Assembly: GCF_013177695.1 (NCBI RefSeq)
Contig: NZ_WOEY01000037.1
Coordinates: forward strand, 62,001 to 126,000
DNA from: Paraburkholderia solitsugae
GTDB lineage: Bacteria > Pseudomonadota > Gammaproteobacteria > Burkholderiales > Burkholderiaceae
Length of the DNA: 64,000 nucleotides
Reading direction: 5' to 3'
Below, one piece after another: positions 37,421 to 46,854 of this stretch; positions within the stretch are counted from its first letter, which is position 1; every line of letters starts with the position of its first letter. Under the pieces are notes generated by a model, which worked only from the letters and a program-made list of their open reading frames with translations, ran no database searches and was not told where the DNA came from. The translations under genes and the position numbers were made by a program.

Positions 37421-39961
37421 ATGAAAATCATCGTTATCGGTCACGGGATGGTCGGCCACAAACTGGTCGAATGCCTGGCACAAGACGCGGCGCATGGCCT
37501 CGATATCACCGTGCTGTGCGAAGAGTCCCGGCCGGCATACGACCGTGTGCACCTGTCCGAATTCTTCGCGGGCAAAACGGCGGACGATCTGTCGCTCGTC
37601 GAGCCGGGTTTCTTCGAACGCCAGAACGTCTTGCTGAAGCTGAATGCCAAAGCCGTGGCGATCGATCGCGACGCGCGCACGGTGACGGTATCGACCGGCG
37701 AGACGTTGCCGTACGACAAGCTGGTGTTCGCTACCGGCTCCTATCCGTTCGTGCCGCCTGTGCAAGGCCGCGAGCGGGCCGACTGCTTCGTCTACCGCAC
37801 CATCGACGACCTCGAAGCCATGCAGGAATGCGGCGCCCGCTCGAAGACTGGCACGGTGATCGGCGGCGGCCTGCTCGGTCTCGAATGCGCCAAGGCATTG
37901 CGCGACATGGGCCTGCAAACGCACGTGGTCGAATTTGCGCCGCGTCTGATGGCGGTGCAGGTGGACGAGGGCGGCGGCCGTGTGTTGCGCACCAAGATCG
38001 AAGCACTCGGCGTGACGGTGCACACGCAGAAGAACACGTCGGCGATTGTCGACGGCGAGAACGGCACGCACCGCATGCAATTCGCCGACGGCAGTTTCCT
38101 CGACACCGACATGATCGTGTTCTCCGCGGGCATTCGTCCGCGTGACGATCTCGCACGCGAAAGCGGTCTAACGCTCGGCCAACGCGGCGGCATCGTGATC
38201 GACAACGCGTGCCGCACCAGCGACCCGCACATCTATGCGATCGGCGAATGCGCGCTGTGGAACGGTCAATTGTTCGGCCTCGTCGCGCCCGGCTACGAGA
38301 TGGCGCGCGCGGTGGCGAAGCAACTGCTCGGCGACTCGGCGGAATTCGCCGGTGCCGACATGAGCACCAAACTGAAGCTGATGGGCGTGGACGTTGCCAG
38401 CATCGGCGACGCGCATGGCAACACGCCGGGCAGCCGCGCCTACCAGTTCAGTGACGAACGCAAGCAGGTCTACAAGAAGCTGGTCGTGTCCGAGTGCGGC
38501 AAATATCTGCTCGGCGGCGTGATGGTGGGCGACGCGAGCGAATACGGCACGCTGCTGCAGATGATGCTGAACCGGATCGAATTGCCGGCGTCACCTGAAT
38601 TCCTGATCCTGCCGTCGTCCGACGGTCAGGCGAAACCGGCGCTCGGCGTCGAGGCATTGCCCGCCGCCGCGCAGATCTGCTCGTGCAACAACGTCTCGAA
38701 GGCCGACCTGTGTGCCGCCGTGTGCGCGGGCGCGACCGACATCGGCGCGTTGAAGTGCGCGACCCAGGCCGGCACCTCGTGCGGCGGCTGCGTGCCGCTC
38801 GTCACGCAGGTGATGAAGGCCGAGATGAAGAAGCAGGGCCTCGCGGTCAACAACCACCTATGCGAGCACTTCCCGTATTCGCGCCAGGAGTTGTATCACC
38901 TCGTGCGCGTGGAAGGTGTGCGCAGCTTCGGCGAATTGCTGGCGAAGCACGGACACGGCCTCGGCTGCGATATCTGCAAGCCGGCCGTGGCGAGCATCCT
39001 CGCGTCGTGCTGGAACGAATTCGTGCTGAAGAAGGAGCACGCCTCGCTGCAGGACACCAACGATTACTACCTCGCCAATATCCAACGCGACGGCACCTAT
39101 TCGGTCGTGCCACGCATGGCGGGTGGCGAAGTGACGCCTGACGGTTTGATCGCCGTCGGCCAGGTGGCGAAGAAATACGGCCTCTACACCAAGATCACCG
39201 GCGGCCAGCGGGTCGATCTGTTCGGCGCGCGGGTCGAGCAACTGCCGTTCATCTGGGAAGAACTGATCGCGGCCGGTTTCGAATCGGGCCATGCGTACGG
39301 CAAATCGCTGCGCACGGTGAAGTCGTGCGTCGGTTCGACCTGGTGCCGCTACGGCGTGGGCGATTCGGTGAGTCTCGCGGTCGAACTCGAGAACCGCTAC
39401 AAGGGCCTGCGCACGCCCCACAAGATCAAGTTCGGCGTCTCCGGCTGCACGCGCGAATGCGCGGAAGCACAAGGCAAGGACGTCGGCATCATCGCGACAG
39501 AGAAGGGCTGGAATCTCTACGTCTGCGGCAACGGCGGCATGAAACCGCGCCATGCCGAACTGCTCGCCTCGGACCTCGATCAGGAAACGCTGGTGCGCTA
39601 CATCGACCGCTTCCTGATGTTCTACGTGCGCACGGCAGACCGCCTGCAACGCACCAGCGTGTGGCGCGACAACCTCGAAGGCGGGCTCGACTATCTGATC
39701 GACGTGGTCGTCAACGATCGTCTGGGCGTGGCCGCGGAACTCGAAGTGGAGATGCAGCACGTGGTCGACACCTACGAGTGCGAATGGAAGAAGGCCGTCA
39801 CCGATCCTGAGACGCGCAAACGCTTCCGTCACTTCGTCAACAGCGGCGAGTCGGACAGCAATGTCGCCTTCGTCGAGGAACGCGGCCAGATCCGGCCCGC
39901 GACCATCGACGAGCGGCGCTCGAAGCTCGCTTCGATTCCTGTGGCTGTCGAAACCGTTTGA
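37421..39961 (+). CDS. nirB: Assimilatory NAD(P)H nitrite reductase, large subunit
   Basis: An 846-residue siroheme nitrite reductase that reduces nitrite to ammonium with NAD(P)H in the cytoplasm. Order of domains: FAD site (VIGHGMVGHKLVE), NAD site (VIGGGLLGLECAKAL), a BFD-like [2Fe-2S] domain with Cys420, 422, 454 and 457, and two nitrite/sulfite reductase half-domains. Siroheme and [4Fe-4S] ligands are Cys636, 642, 676 and 680 in SCVGSTWC and GVSGCTREC. The frame is open to 37226, but the ATG at 37421 has AGTGAGGA upstream and starts the FAD fold. It is followed by nirD and the nitrate reductase gene in one operon. Confidence 0.96.
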   Translation: MKIIVIGHGMVGHKLVECLAQDAAHGLDITVLCEESRPAYDRVHLSEFFAGKTADDLSLVEPGFFERQNVLLKLNAKAVAIDRDARTVTVSTGETLPYDKLVFATGSYPFVPPVQGRERADCFVYRTIDDLEAMQECGARSKTGTVIGGGLLGLECAKALRDMGLQTHVVEFAPRLMAVQVDEGGGRVLRTKIEALGVTVHTQKNTSAIVDGENGTHRMQFADGSFLDTDMIVFSAGIRPRDDLARESGLTLGQRGGIVIDNACRTSDPHIYAIGECALWNGQLFGLVAPGYEMARAVAKQLLGDSAEFAGADMSTKLKLMGVDVASIGDAHGNTPGSRAYQFSDERKQVYKKLVVSECGKYLLGGVMVGDASEYGTLLQMMLNRIELPASPEFLILPSSDGQAKPALGVEALPAAAQICSCNNVSKADLCAAVCAGATDIGALKCATQAGTSCGGCVPLVTQVMKAEMKKQGLAVNNHLCEHFPYSRQELYHLVRVEGVRSFGELLAKHGHGLGCDICKPAVASILASCWNEFVLKKEHASLQDTNDYYLANIQRDGTYSVVPRMAGGEVTPDGLIAVGQVAKKYGLYTKITGGQRVDLFGARVEQLPFIWEELIAAGFESGHAYGKSLRTVKSCVGSTWCRYGVGDSVSLAVELENRYKGLRTPHKIKFGVSGCTRECAEAQGKDVGIIATEKGWNLYVCGNGGMKPRHAELLASDLDQETLVRYIDRFLMFYVRTADRLQRTSVWRDNLEGGLDYLIDVVVNDRLGVAAELEVEMQHVVDTYECEWKKAVTDPETRKRFRHFVNSGESDSNVAFVEERGQIRPATIDERRSKLASIPVAVETV

Positions 39962-39994
39962 TACTTTTTGCGCCATTCACTGAGGACTTCTGTC

Positions 39995-40348
39995 ATGAAC
40001 CTTGACCGCCTTCCGCTTGCCTGGACGCCGATTTGCCCGCTCGACGACATCGTCCCCAACACGGGGGTTTGTGCGCTGGTCAACGGCGAACAGGTCGCGG
40101 TATTTCACGTGAACAACGGCGACGCGGACACCGCCGTGTATGCGATCGAAAACTACGATCCGGGCTCGCAAGCCGCTGTGCTCTCGCGCGGGCTGATCGG
40201 CAGTCTCGGCGAGCGCCTTGTCGTCGCTTCCCCGATCTACAAGCATCACTTCGATTTGCGCACCGGCGAGTGTCTCGAAACACCGGCGTATTCCGTCAAC
40301 GCGTTCACCGCGCGGGTGGAAAACGGGCAGGTGTGGGTCGCGATGTGA
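39995..40348 (+). CDS. nirD: Nitrite reductase small subunit
   Basis: A 117-residue NirD. The ATG at 39995 has TGAGGA ten bases upstream. The protein has the Rieske-like fold pattern (VFHVNNGDADTAVYAIENYDPGS, LVVASPIYKHHFDLRTGECLE) but lacks the Cys-x-His pairs that hold a [2Fe-2S] cluster, as is normal for bacterial NirD. It works with NirB. The next gene begins about 40 bases downstream. Confidence 0.94.
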   Translation: MNLDRLPLAWTPICPLDDIVPNTGVCALVNGEQVAVFHVNNGDADTAVYAIENYDPGSQAAVLSRGLIGSLGERLVVASPIYKHHFDLRTGECLETPAYSVNAFTARVENGQVWVAM

Positions 40349-40390
40349 GCCACCGATTTTTTGTCATCCTCTTCGACGACGTTATCCGCC

Positions 40391-43300
40391 ATGTCTTCCA
40401 CTAGCGTAAAAACCGTGTGCCCTTACTGCGGCGTTGGCTGCGGAATGGTGCTGCACGTCGAGGACGGCCAGGTCGTGAAGATCTCGGGCGACAAGGAGCA
40501 CCCGGCGAACTTCGGACGGCTGTGCACGAAGGGCCAATCGGCGCACGTCGCGTTGCGCAAATCGGGCCGTCTGGAAGGCGCGTTCGTGCGTCATGCACGC
40601 GACCAGGATCCGGCGCCGCTGCCGATGGCGCAGGCGATCAGCGACACGGCGGCGCGTTTGCGCGGCCTGCTCGACGCACATGGACCGGACGCGCTTTCGT
40701 TTTATGTGTCCGGGCAGATGTCGATCGAGGCGCAGTACCTCGTCAACAAGCTCGCGAAGGGGTTTGTCGGCACCAACAACATCGAATCGAATTCGCGTCT
40801 TTGCATGGCAAGCGCGGGCAGCGGCTACAAGCTCTCGCTCGGCGCGGACGGGCCGCCGGGGTCGTACGAAGACATCGATCATGCCGACCTGTTCTTCGTG
40901 ATCGGCGCGAATATGGCCGACTGTCACCCGATTCTGTTCCTGCGGATGATGGATCGCGTGAAGGCGGGCGCGAAACTGATCGTGGTCGATCCGCGCCGCA
41001 ATACCACCGCTGACAAGGCCGATCTTTTTCTGCAGATCAAGCCGGGCACCGATCTGGCGTTTCTCAATGGTCTGCTGCATCTTCTGCACGAAAACGGCCA
41101 AACGGATGCGTCTTTCATCGCCGGTTTCACGGAAGGTTGGGACGGCATGCCCGCTTTCCTTGCGGACTACACGCCGGAGAAAGTGTCGGCGATTACGGGG
41201 CTGGCTATAGAAGATATCCGCCGCGCCGCGCACATGATTGGCGCCGCGCCGGAGTGGATGAGTTGCTGGACCATGGGCCTGAATCAGAGCACGCATGGCA
41301 CGTGGCATACGAACGCGATCTGCAATCTGCATCTGGCAACGGGCAAGATCTGCCGCCGTGGCAGCGGACCGTTCTCGCTGACCGGCCAGCCCAATGCGAT
41401 GGGCGGCCGCGAAATGGGCTACATGGGACCCGGTTTGCCGGGGCAGCGTTCGGTGCTGGTCGAAGAAGACCGCGTGTTTATCGAAGACCTGTGGGGCATT
41501 CCGAAGGGCACGCTGAAGACCGCAGTCGGCAATGGCACCATCGATATGTTCAGCCGCATGGCTGCGGGCGAGATCAAGGCGTGCTGGATCATCTGCACGA
41601 ATCCGGCGGCGAGCGTCGCAAACCGTCAGAACGCGATCGCTGGATTGCGCGCGGCCGAGCTCGTGATTTCACAGGATGCCTTCCTCGACACCGAGACCAA
41701 CCGTTACGCCGATGTGCTGTTGCCCGGCGCGCTGTGGGCCGAGGCCGAAGGCGTGATGATCAACTCCGAGCGCAATCTGACGCTGATGCAAAAGGGCATC
41801 GAGCCGCCGGGCGCGGCACTGCCGGACTGGCAGATCATCGCGCGCGTTGCCTGCGAAATGGGTTTCGCCGATGGGTTTACCTACGCAAGCGCCGATGAAG
41901 TTTTCGCGGAAATCGCCCGCGCGTCGAATCCGAAGACCGGCTACGACTTGCGCGGCGCGAGCCATCGCCGTCTGAAGGACACGCCGCTGCAATGGCCACT
42001 TGCTGCCGACAACGCTGCCGAGCGCAATCCCATTCGCTACATCAACGACGGCGTCAGCCAGACGGTGAAAGAACTGCCCGACGGCAGCCGTCCGCGGTTC
42101 GTGTTTCCGACCGCAAGCGGCAAAGCCGTGTTCTTCGCCCGCGCCTTTGCAGCCCCGGCCGAATTGCCCGATCGGGAATTTCCGATCGTATTGAATACGG
42201 GCCGCTTGCAGCATCAATGGCACACCATGACCAAGACGGGCAAGGTCGCGATGCTCAACAAGCTGAACCCGGGCCCGTTCGTCGAGATTCATCCCGAAGA
42301 CGCCGCCACGCTCGGCATCAAGGCCAAGGATCCGGTCGAGATCCGTTCGCGGCGCGGGCGTGCCGTGTTGCCGGCAGTCGTCACGGAGCGTGTGCAAGCA
42401 GGGAGTTGCTTTGCGCCGATGCACTGGAACGACGTCTTCGGTGACGATCTGTGCATCAACGCGGTAACGAGCGATGCCATCGATCCGGTCTCCCAGCAAC
42501 CCGAATTCAAGTTCTGCGCGGTCGCGCTAAGCCCGGTTGCGGTCGAATCCATCGAGCCGGTTTCGAATGCGGGCGACGAGACGCTCATCGATGCACCCGC
42601 CGTTGGCGTCGACGCGGCGCCGGCAAGCGCTATATCGGCGAACACCAAGGAACCGGACATGCCCCGCATCAATGCACTGACGAGCCTGCTGCAACTTCCA
42701 CAGACACCCGTGCCGTCGTTCACGGAAACCGAGCGGACCTATCTGGGCGGTTTCGTCAGTGGGCTGCGTTCGGCTGAAGGACAGGGCATTGACAGCGTGC
42801 CGGTCCTGCCGGCCGGCGCACCGTTTGAGCCGGCGAACCGCTTGTATGTGGACGGTTTGCTGGCCGGACTTTATAGCCGCAGTGGCACACCTGCGGTCAT
42901 GTCGGCAGGTGCGCTTGCCGCGCCGCAGTCCGACGCGCCGCAAGCATCCGGTGTGCGCATCTTACGAGTGCGCCCCAAAGTGACCCTGCTGTGGGCCTCG
43001 CAAACCGGCAACACCGAATCGCTGACCGAACGCTATGCCACGCGTCTGATGGAGTCGGGCTTCGAAATCCGCGCGTCATGCATGGCGGACTATCAGGTTT
43101 CGGCGCTCGCGAAAGCGCAATACGTGCTGCTGATGTCGAGCACCTTTGGCGATGGCGATCCGCCCGATAACGCGCAAAGTTTCTGGTCCCAACTGGCCAG
43201 CGACGCGGCGTCTCGTCTCGACGGCGTGCGCTACGCGGTGCTCGCACTGGGCGACCGCAACTACGATGAGTTCTGCGGTCACGGCCGCCGGCTCGATGAG

Positions 43301-44593
43301 CGTCTCGCAGCGCTTGGCGCGCTGCATTTGATGGCTCGCGTCGACTGTGACAGCGAGTATCAGGAGGATGCGGACGCGTGGCTCGACAGCATTATCGTGC
43401 GCATCAAGGAAGAAGATGCGGCGCTGCATGCGGTGCCCCCGGGCGGCATGATCAACGCGGTGGTGCCTGGCGCCATGCCGACCAAAACGCGTCCGGCCGC
43501 CTCGCGGCTCGTCAGGAACCTGCAACTGAACAAACAGGGCGCCGCGAAGGATACGCGCTACTTCTCCTTGAGCACGGGCGACTCGGGCCTCGAATACGAA
43601 GCCGGCGATGCGCTGGGCGTATGGCCAAGCAATTGCCCCGAACTGGTCGGCGAGCTGATCAGCCTGAGCGGCTTGAGCGCTGATGCTGCGGTCAACGTGT
43701 CCGGCCAGGGTGACATGCCCCTCGCCGACGCGCTCGCCAGGCACTACGAGATCGCGCGTCCCAGCCCTGATGCGCTCGCGTTCATTGCCGCGCGCAGCCG
43801 CAACGGCGCACTGCGCGATCTGCTCTCTACAGAGCGCAAAGCCGACCTCAAACAATGGTTGTGGGGCCAACAACTCGCCGACGTACTCCACGAATTTCCC
43901 GTCAACCTGACGGCCACCGAATTGACCGGCATGCTCAAGCGCCTGCAACCGCGTTTGTATTCGATTGCATCGAGCCCGAAGGCACATCCGGGCGAAGTTC
44001 ATCTGACGGTCTCAGCGGTTCGCTACAGCAATGGCCGCCGCCATCGCAAGGGCGTGTCGTCGACCTTTCTCGCCGACCGTGCCGGCGACGTGAATGTGCC
44101 GGTATTCGTGCAGCAATCCGCACACTTTCGGCTTCCTCATGTTTCGGACACGCCGATCATCATGGTCGGTCCGGGCACTGGCGTTGCACCTTTCCGCAGC
44201 TTTCTGCACGAGCGGCGTGCACGCGGCGATAAGGGTCGCAATTGGTTGTTCTTTGGCGAGCAACATGCGGCCACTGATTTCTACTATCGCGACGAACTGG
44301 AAGCCATGCGCGACAGCGGTGTACTGACCCGGCTCGACGTCGCGTTCTCGCGCGATCAAACAGAAAAGATCTACGTGCAGGACCGCATGCGCGAACAGGG
44401 TGCGCAACTATGGGCGTGGCTTGAAGAAGGTGCGCATTTCTACGTCTGCGGCGATGCAGGCCGGATGGCGAGAGACGTCGACGCGACGCTCAAGCATGTG
44501 GTCGCCCAACACGGTGGAATGAGCGAAGAAAAAGCCGCCGGGTATGTGAGCCGTTTAGCGCAGGAAAAGCGCTACGTACGCGACGTTTATTGA
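40391..44593 (+). CDS. Assimilatory nitrate reductase fused to CysJ-like flavoprotein reductase
   Basis: A 1,400-residue fusion. Residues 1-700 are a NasA/NapA-type molybdopterin nitrate reductase: [4Fe-4S] Cys10, 13, 17 and 45 (CPYCGVGCGM to RLCTKG), SNSRLCMASAGSGYK, then GRLQHQWHTMTKTGK and a molydopterin-dinucleotide-binding end. A linker of about 150 residues follows. From about 862 there is a flavodoxin domain (LLWASQTGNTESLTERYA, SSTFGDGDPPDNA), then FAD-binding RLYSIASSP and an NADPH module (GPGTGVAPFRSFLHERR, FYVCGDAGRMARDV) ending in RYVRDVY, as in CysJ. It should carry electrons from NADPH to nitrate in one chain. The ATG at 40391 is preferred; a TTG at 40361 is possible. Burkholderia genomes carry this fusion as I recall. 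Confidence 0.94.
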   Translation: MSSTSVKTVCPYCGVGCGMVLHVEDGQVVKISGDKEHPANFGRLCTKGQSAHVALRKSGRLEGAFVRHARDQDPAPLPMAQAISDTAARLRGLLDAHGPDALSFYVSGQMSIEAQYLVNKLAKGFVGTNNIESNSRLCMASAGSGYKLSLGADGPPGSYEDIDHADLFFVIGANMADCHPILFLRMMDRVKAGAKLIVVDPRRNTTADKADLFLQIKPGTDLAFLNGLLHLLHENGQTDASFIAGFTEGWDGMPAFLADYTPEKVSAITGLAIEDIRRAAHMIGAAPEWMSCWTMGLNQSTHGTWHTNAICNLHLATGKICRRGSGPFSLTGQPNAMGGREMGYMGPGLPGQRSVLVEEDRVFIEDLWGIPKGTLKTAVGNGTIDMFSRMAAGEIKACWIICTNPAASVANRQNAIAGLRAAELVISQDAFLDTETNRYADVLLPGALWAEAEGVMINSERNLTLMQKGIEPPGAALPDWQIIARVACEMGFADGFTYASADEVFAEIARASNPKTGYDLRGASHRRLKDTPLQWPLAADNAAERNPIRYINDGVSQTVKELPDGSRPRFVFPTASGKAVFFARAFAAPAELPDREFPIVLNTGRLQHQWHTMTKTGKVAMLNKLNPGPFVEIHPEDAATLGIKAKDPVEIRSRRGRAVLPAVVTERVQAGSCFAPMHWNDVFGDDLCINAVTSDAIDPVSQQPEFKFCAVALSPVAVESIEPVSNAGDETLIDAPAVGVDAAPASAISANTKEPDMPRINALTSLLQLPQTPVPSFTETERTYLGGFVSGLRSAEGQGIDSVPVLPAGAPFEPANRLYVDGLLAGLYSRSGTPAVMSAGALAAPQSDAPQASGVRILRVRPKVTLLWASQTGNTESLTERYATRLMESGFEIRASCMADYQVSALAKAQYVLLMSSTFGDGDPPDNAQSFWSQLASDAASRLDGVRYAVLALGDRNYDEFCGHGRRLDERLAALGALHLMARVDCDSEYQEDADAWLDSIIVRIKEEDAALHAVPPGGMINAVVPGAMPTKTRPAASRLVRNLQLNKQGAAKDTRYFSLSTGDSGLEYEAGDALGVWPSNCPELVGELISLSGLSADAAVNVSGQGDMPLADALARHYEIARPSPDALAFIAARSRNGALRDLLSTERKADLKQWLWGQQLADVLHEFPVNLTATELTGMLKRLQPRLYSIASSPKAHPGEVHLTVSAVRYSNGRRHRKGVSSTFLADRAGDVNVPVFVQQSAHFRLPHVSDTPIIMVGPGTGVAPFRSFLHERRARGDKGRNWLFFGEQHAATDFYYRDELEAMRDSGVLTRLDVAFSRDQTEKIYVQDRMREQGAQLWAWLEEGAHFYVCGDAGRMARDVDATLKHVVAQHGGMSEEKAAGYVSRLAQEKRYVRDVY

Positions 44594-44669
44594 ATTTTTA
44601 GCGTCCGGCACAGGCGCGGGATCACGGTTTCAAAGAGTACGCAGTCAAGCTTCAGAAAAAGAGCCCGGA

Positions 44670-44685
44670 TGGCATGAAGGTTGCA
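44670..44685 (+). promoter_or_regulatory. Second sigma-54-like promoter, upstream of the nitrate transporter
   Basis: TGGCATGAAGGTTGCA differs from the RpoN consensus at one base (T for C in TGGCAC). The predicted start is near 44696, about 100 bases before the transporter ATG. No GCAC-N7-GTGC dyad was found close by. The gap 44594-44797 otherwise shows only weak hairpins. Confidence 0.62.
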
Positions 44686-44797
44686 TGTTCAGACCGGTAT
44701 TCAACCTCGTGACCATTCCGGTGCGCCGCGTCTCAGCGCAATGTGACAGCACCGAGCACCAAGGTTAGCAAAAAATCGTTATATTTAAGGATGCCTA

Positions 44798-46165
44798 ATG
44801 AAAAACGTGATGAACTCGCTTAAAAGTGGAGACTGGCGCGCGCTGGTGGCGTGTTTCCTCTATTTCGACACCGGCTTCACCGTCTGGGTCCTTTATGGCC
44901 CGCTCGCGCCGTTCATCAGCAAGAGCATTGCGATGACGCCCGCGCAGCAAGGTTTGCTGGTCGCCGTGCCGGTGCTGTCGGCGGCGATCCTGCGGGTCAC
45001 GCTCGGCAACCTCTATCAATCGGCGCATGGCAAACGCATCGCGTTGATGGGCGTATTGCTGGCGGCGGTGCCGACGATCGTGCTGCCGCTATTGCCGTTC
45101 GTGCCGTCGTACACCTTGCTGCTGGTGCTCGGCGTGTTCCTCGGTGTGGGTGGGGCGAGCTTTGCGGTGGCGCTGCCGATGGCCGGCAGCAACTATCCGC
45201 CGAAAGTGCAGGGCCTGGTGCTGGGTCTTGCCGCTGCCGGCAACATCGGCGCGGTGCTCGACGGCTTCCTGTTCCCGCAACTCGCGACGCGCTACGGCTG
45301 GCAAATGGCGACCGCCGGCGCACTGCCGCTGCTCGCTATCGCCGCGATCACACTGTACTTCTGGGCCAACGATTCGGGCATTAAATCGGGCAGCGTGCTG
45401 CGGGCGTTCGGCAGCTTTGCGGTGACGCTCGTGGGTTTGATCGTGCTCGTGCTGCTGGTCGAAGCGGGCCTGTTCGGTTCGGGCAAGACCGGTGTGCTGC
45501 TGTTGCCGGTGATCGGTGCGCTGCTGGCGATTGCGGTGCTGCCCAAGCGCTATCGCGCGGTGCTGGCCGAACGCGACACGTGGGTGATCATGCTGGTGTA
45601 CAGCATCACGTTCGGGGGTTTTGTCGGTATGTCGTCGTATGTTTCGCTGTTGCTGACCAACCTCTATCAGTTGTCGAAGATCGAAGCGGGTCTGTTCATG
45701 GCGCTGCTTGCCGCAACCGGCGCGATGGTGCGGCCGCTCGGCGGGTTGGTTGCTGACAAGGTGTCCGGTGTGCGCGCGCTGACCTTCCTGCTCGCGATCA
45801 TTTCTCTGTGTGACTTGGTCTTTGCTGCCGCGATGCCGTCGATTGTCGGTGGGATTGCGTTGTTGCTGTGCCTGTACGTGGCCTTCGGTCTCGGCAATGG
45901 CGCGACCTTCCAGTTGGTGCCGCATCGCTGGGCCGGGCGCACCGGTTTGATGTCGGGTATCGTCGGTGCCGCGGGCGGCATCGGCGGGTTCTATCTTCCG
46001 GTCGTGATGGGCATCGCGAAGGAAAGCACGGGCAGCTATCAGATGGGCTTTGCGACCTTCGGCGCGCTGGCGGCTTGCGCGTTCGTCGCGATTGTCGCAC
46101 TGCGCCGTCCGTGGATGGCGTGGTCGATGCACACCGGCGTGATTCATGTGCACGCAACGGAGTGA
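44798..46165 (+). CDS. MFS nitrate/nitrite transporter (NarK/NasA type)
   Basis: A 455-residue major facilitator with about twelve hydrophobic segments. The opening WRALVACFLYFDTGFTVWVLYGPLAPFI is typical of nitrate/nitrite porters. The first nitrate signature is near ALPMAGSNYPPKVQGLVLGLAAAGNIGAVL and the second at LGNGATFQLVPHRWAGRTGLMSGIVGAAGGIGGF. It brings nitrate to the cytoplasmic reductase encoded upstream. RBS AAGGA precedes the ATG. The short cytoplasmic loop between helices 6 and 7 is normal. Confidence 0.93.
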   Translation: MKNVMNSLKSGDWRALVACFLYFDTGFTVWVLYGPLAPFISKSIAMTPAQQGLLVAVPVLSAAILRVTLGNLYQSAHGKRIALMGVLLAAVPTIVLPLLPFVPSYTLLLVLGVFLGVGGASFAVALPMAGSNYPPKVQGLVLGLAAAGNIGAVLDGFLFPQLATRYGWQMATAGALPLLAIAAITLYFWANDSGIKSGSVLRAFGSFAVTLVGLIVLVLLVEAGLFGSGKTGVLLLPVIGALLAIAVLPKRYRAVLAERDTWVIMLVYSITFGGFVGMSSYVSLLLTNLYQLSKIEAGLFMALLAATGAMVRPLGGLVADKVSGVRALTFLLAIISLCDLVFAAAMPSIVGGIALLLCLYVAFGLGNGATFQLVPHRWAGRTGLMSGIVGAAGGIGGFYLPVVMGIAKESTGSYQMGFATFGALAACAFVAIVALRRPWMAWSMHTGVIHVHATE

Positions 46166-46346
46166 AGCAAGGGGACATCCGCGGTCCGGGTAGCTCGGGC
46201 AGTACCTTGACGCCGCCCGAACAGCACCGGCACGCTTGCATGCAAACACCCCTGAGGCAAGGTGGTGGTCAAGGTTGGCAGTCGAGACGAGTGCGAAGCC
46301 GGAAAATACGCAGGCAAATACTTGCATGTCGTGAATGGCGAGCCTA

Positions 46347-46370
46347 ATATGCAGTCAGGGGGCTGCATAT
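46347..46370. promoter_or_regulatory. Inverted repeat over the AHSA1 gene start (ArsR-type operator candidate)
   Basis: Arms ATATGCAG (46347-46354) and CTGCATAT (46363-46370) are perfect, with an eight-base spacer. The right arm includes the first bases of the ATG at 46369. A bound repressor would block both transcription and initiation. ArsR-family proteins bind dyads of this kind. A related palindrome TTGCATGCAA lies at 46236-46245. Confidence 0.6.
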
Positions 46371-46854
46371 GGATAACTCATCAGACGTATCGAAAAACGC
46401 ATCGACCGATCGCATCGAAAAACAGATTCTGCTGAAGGCGCCACGTTCGCGAGTATGGCGAGCGGTGTCCAACGCCGAAGAATTCGGCAATTGGTTTTGC
46501 GTGGATTTCAGTGGCAAACAGTTTGTCGCCGGTCAATCCATCCAAGGCAACATCACCTATCCGGGTTATGAGCATCTCGTGATGGACTTGCTGGTCGAGC
46601 GGGTCGAACCGGAACATCATTTGTCGTTTCGCTGGCATCCGGCCGCAGTGGACGTGTCGGTCGACTACTCGCCGGAGCCCACCACGCTAGTCGTATTCGA
46701 GCTGAGCGAGGTCGATTCGGGCACGTTGTTGCACGTGACCGAATCGGGTTTTGATCGGATCCCCGCCGCGCGCCGCGCGGAAGCATTCCGCATGAATAGC
46801 GGCGGCTGGGAAGAGCAGATGGTCAACATCGAAAAGTATGTCGCAAAGGGATAA
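46369..46854 (+). CDS. SRPBCC/AHSA1-family protein
   Basis: A 161-residue protein of the START/Bet v1-like AHSA1 family: IEKQILLKAPRSRVWRAVSNAEEFGNWFCVDFSG at the N-terminus, and LSFRWHPAA and WEEQMVNIEKYV at the C-terminus. These form a cavity that can bind small hydrophobic ligands. It overlaps the following ArsR regulator by 17 bases, a very common gene pair. Its physiological ligand is unknown. The start codon lies in an inverted repeat. Confidence 0.9.
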   Translation: MDNSSDVSKNASTDRIEKQILLKAPRSRVWRAVSNAEEFGNWFCVDFSGKQFVAGQSIQGNITYPGYEHLVMDLLVERVEPEHHLSFRWHPAAVDVSVDYSPEPTTLVVFELSEVDSGTLLHVTESGFDRIPAARRAEAFRMNSGGWEEQMVNIEKYVAKG

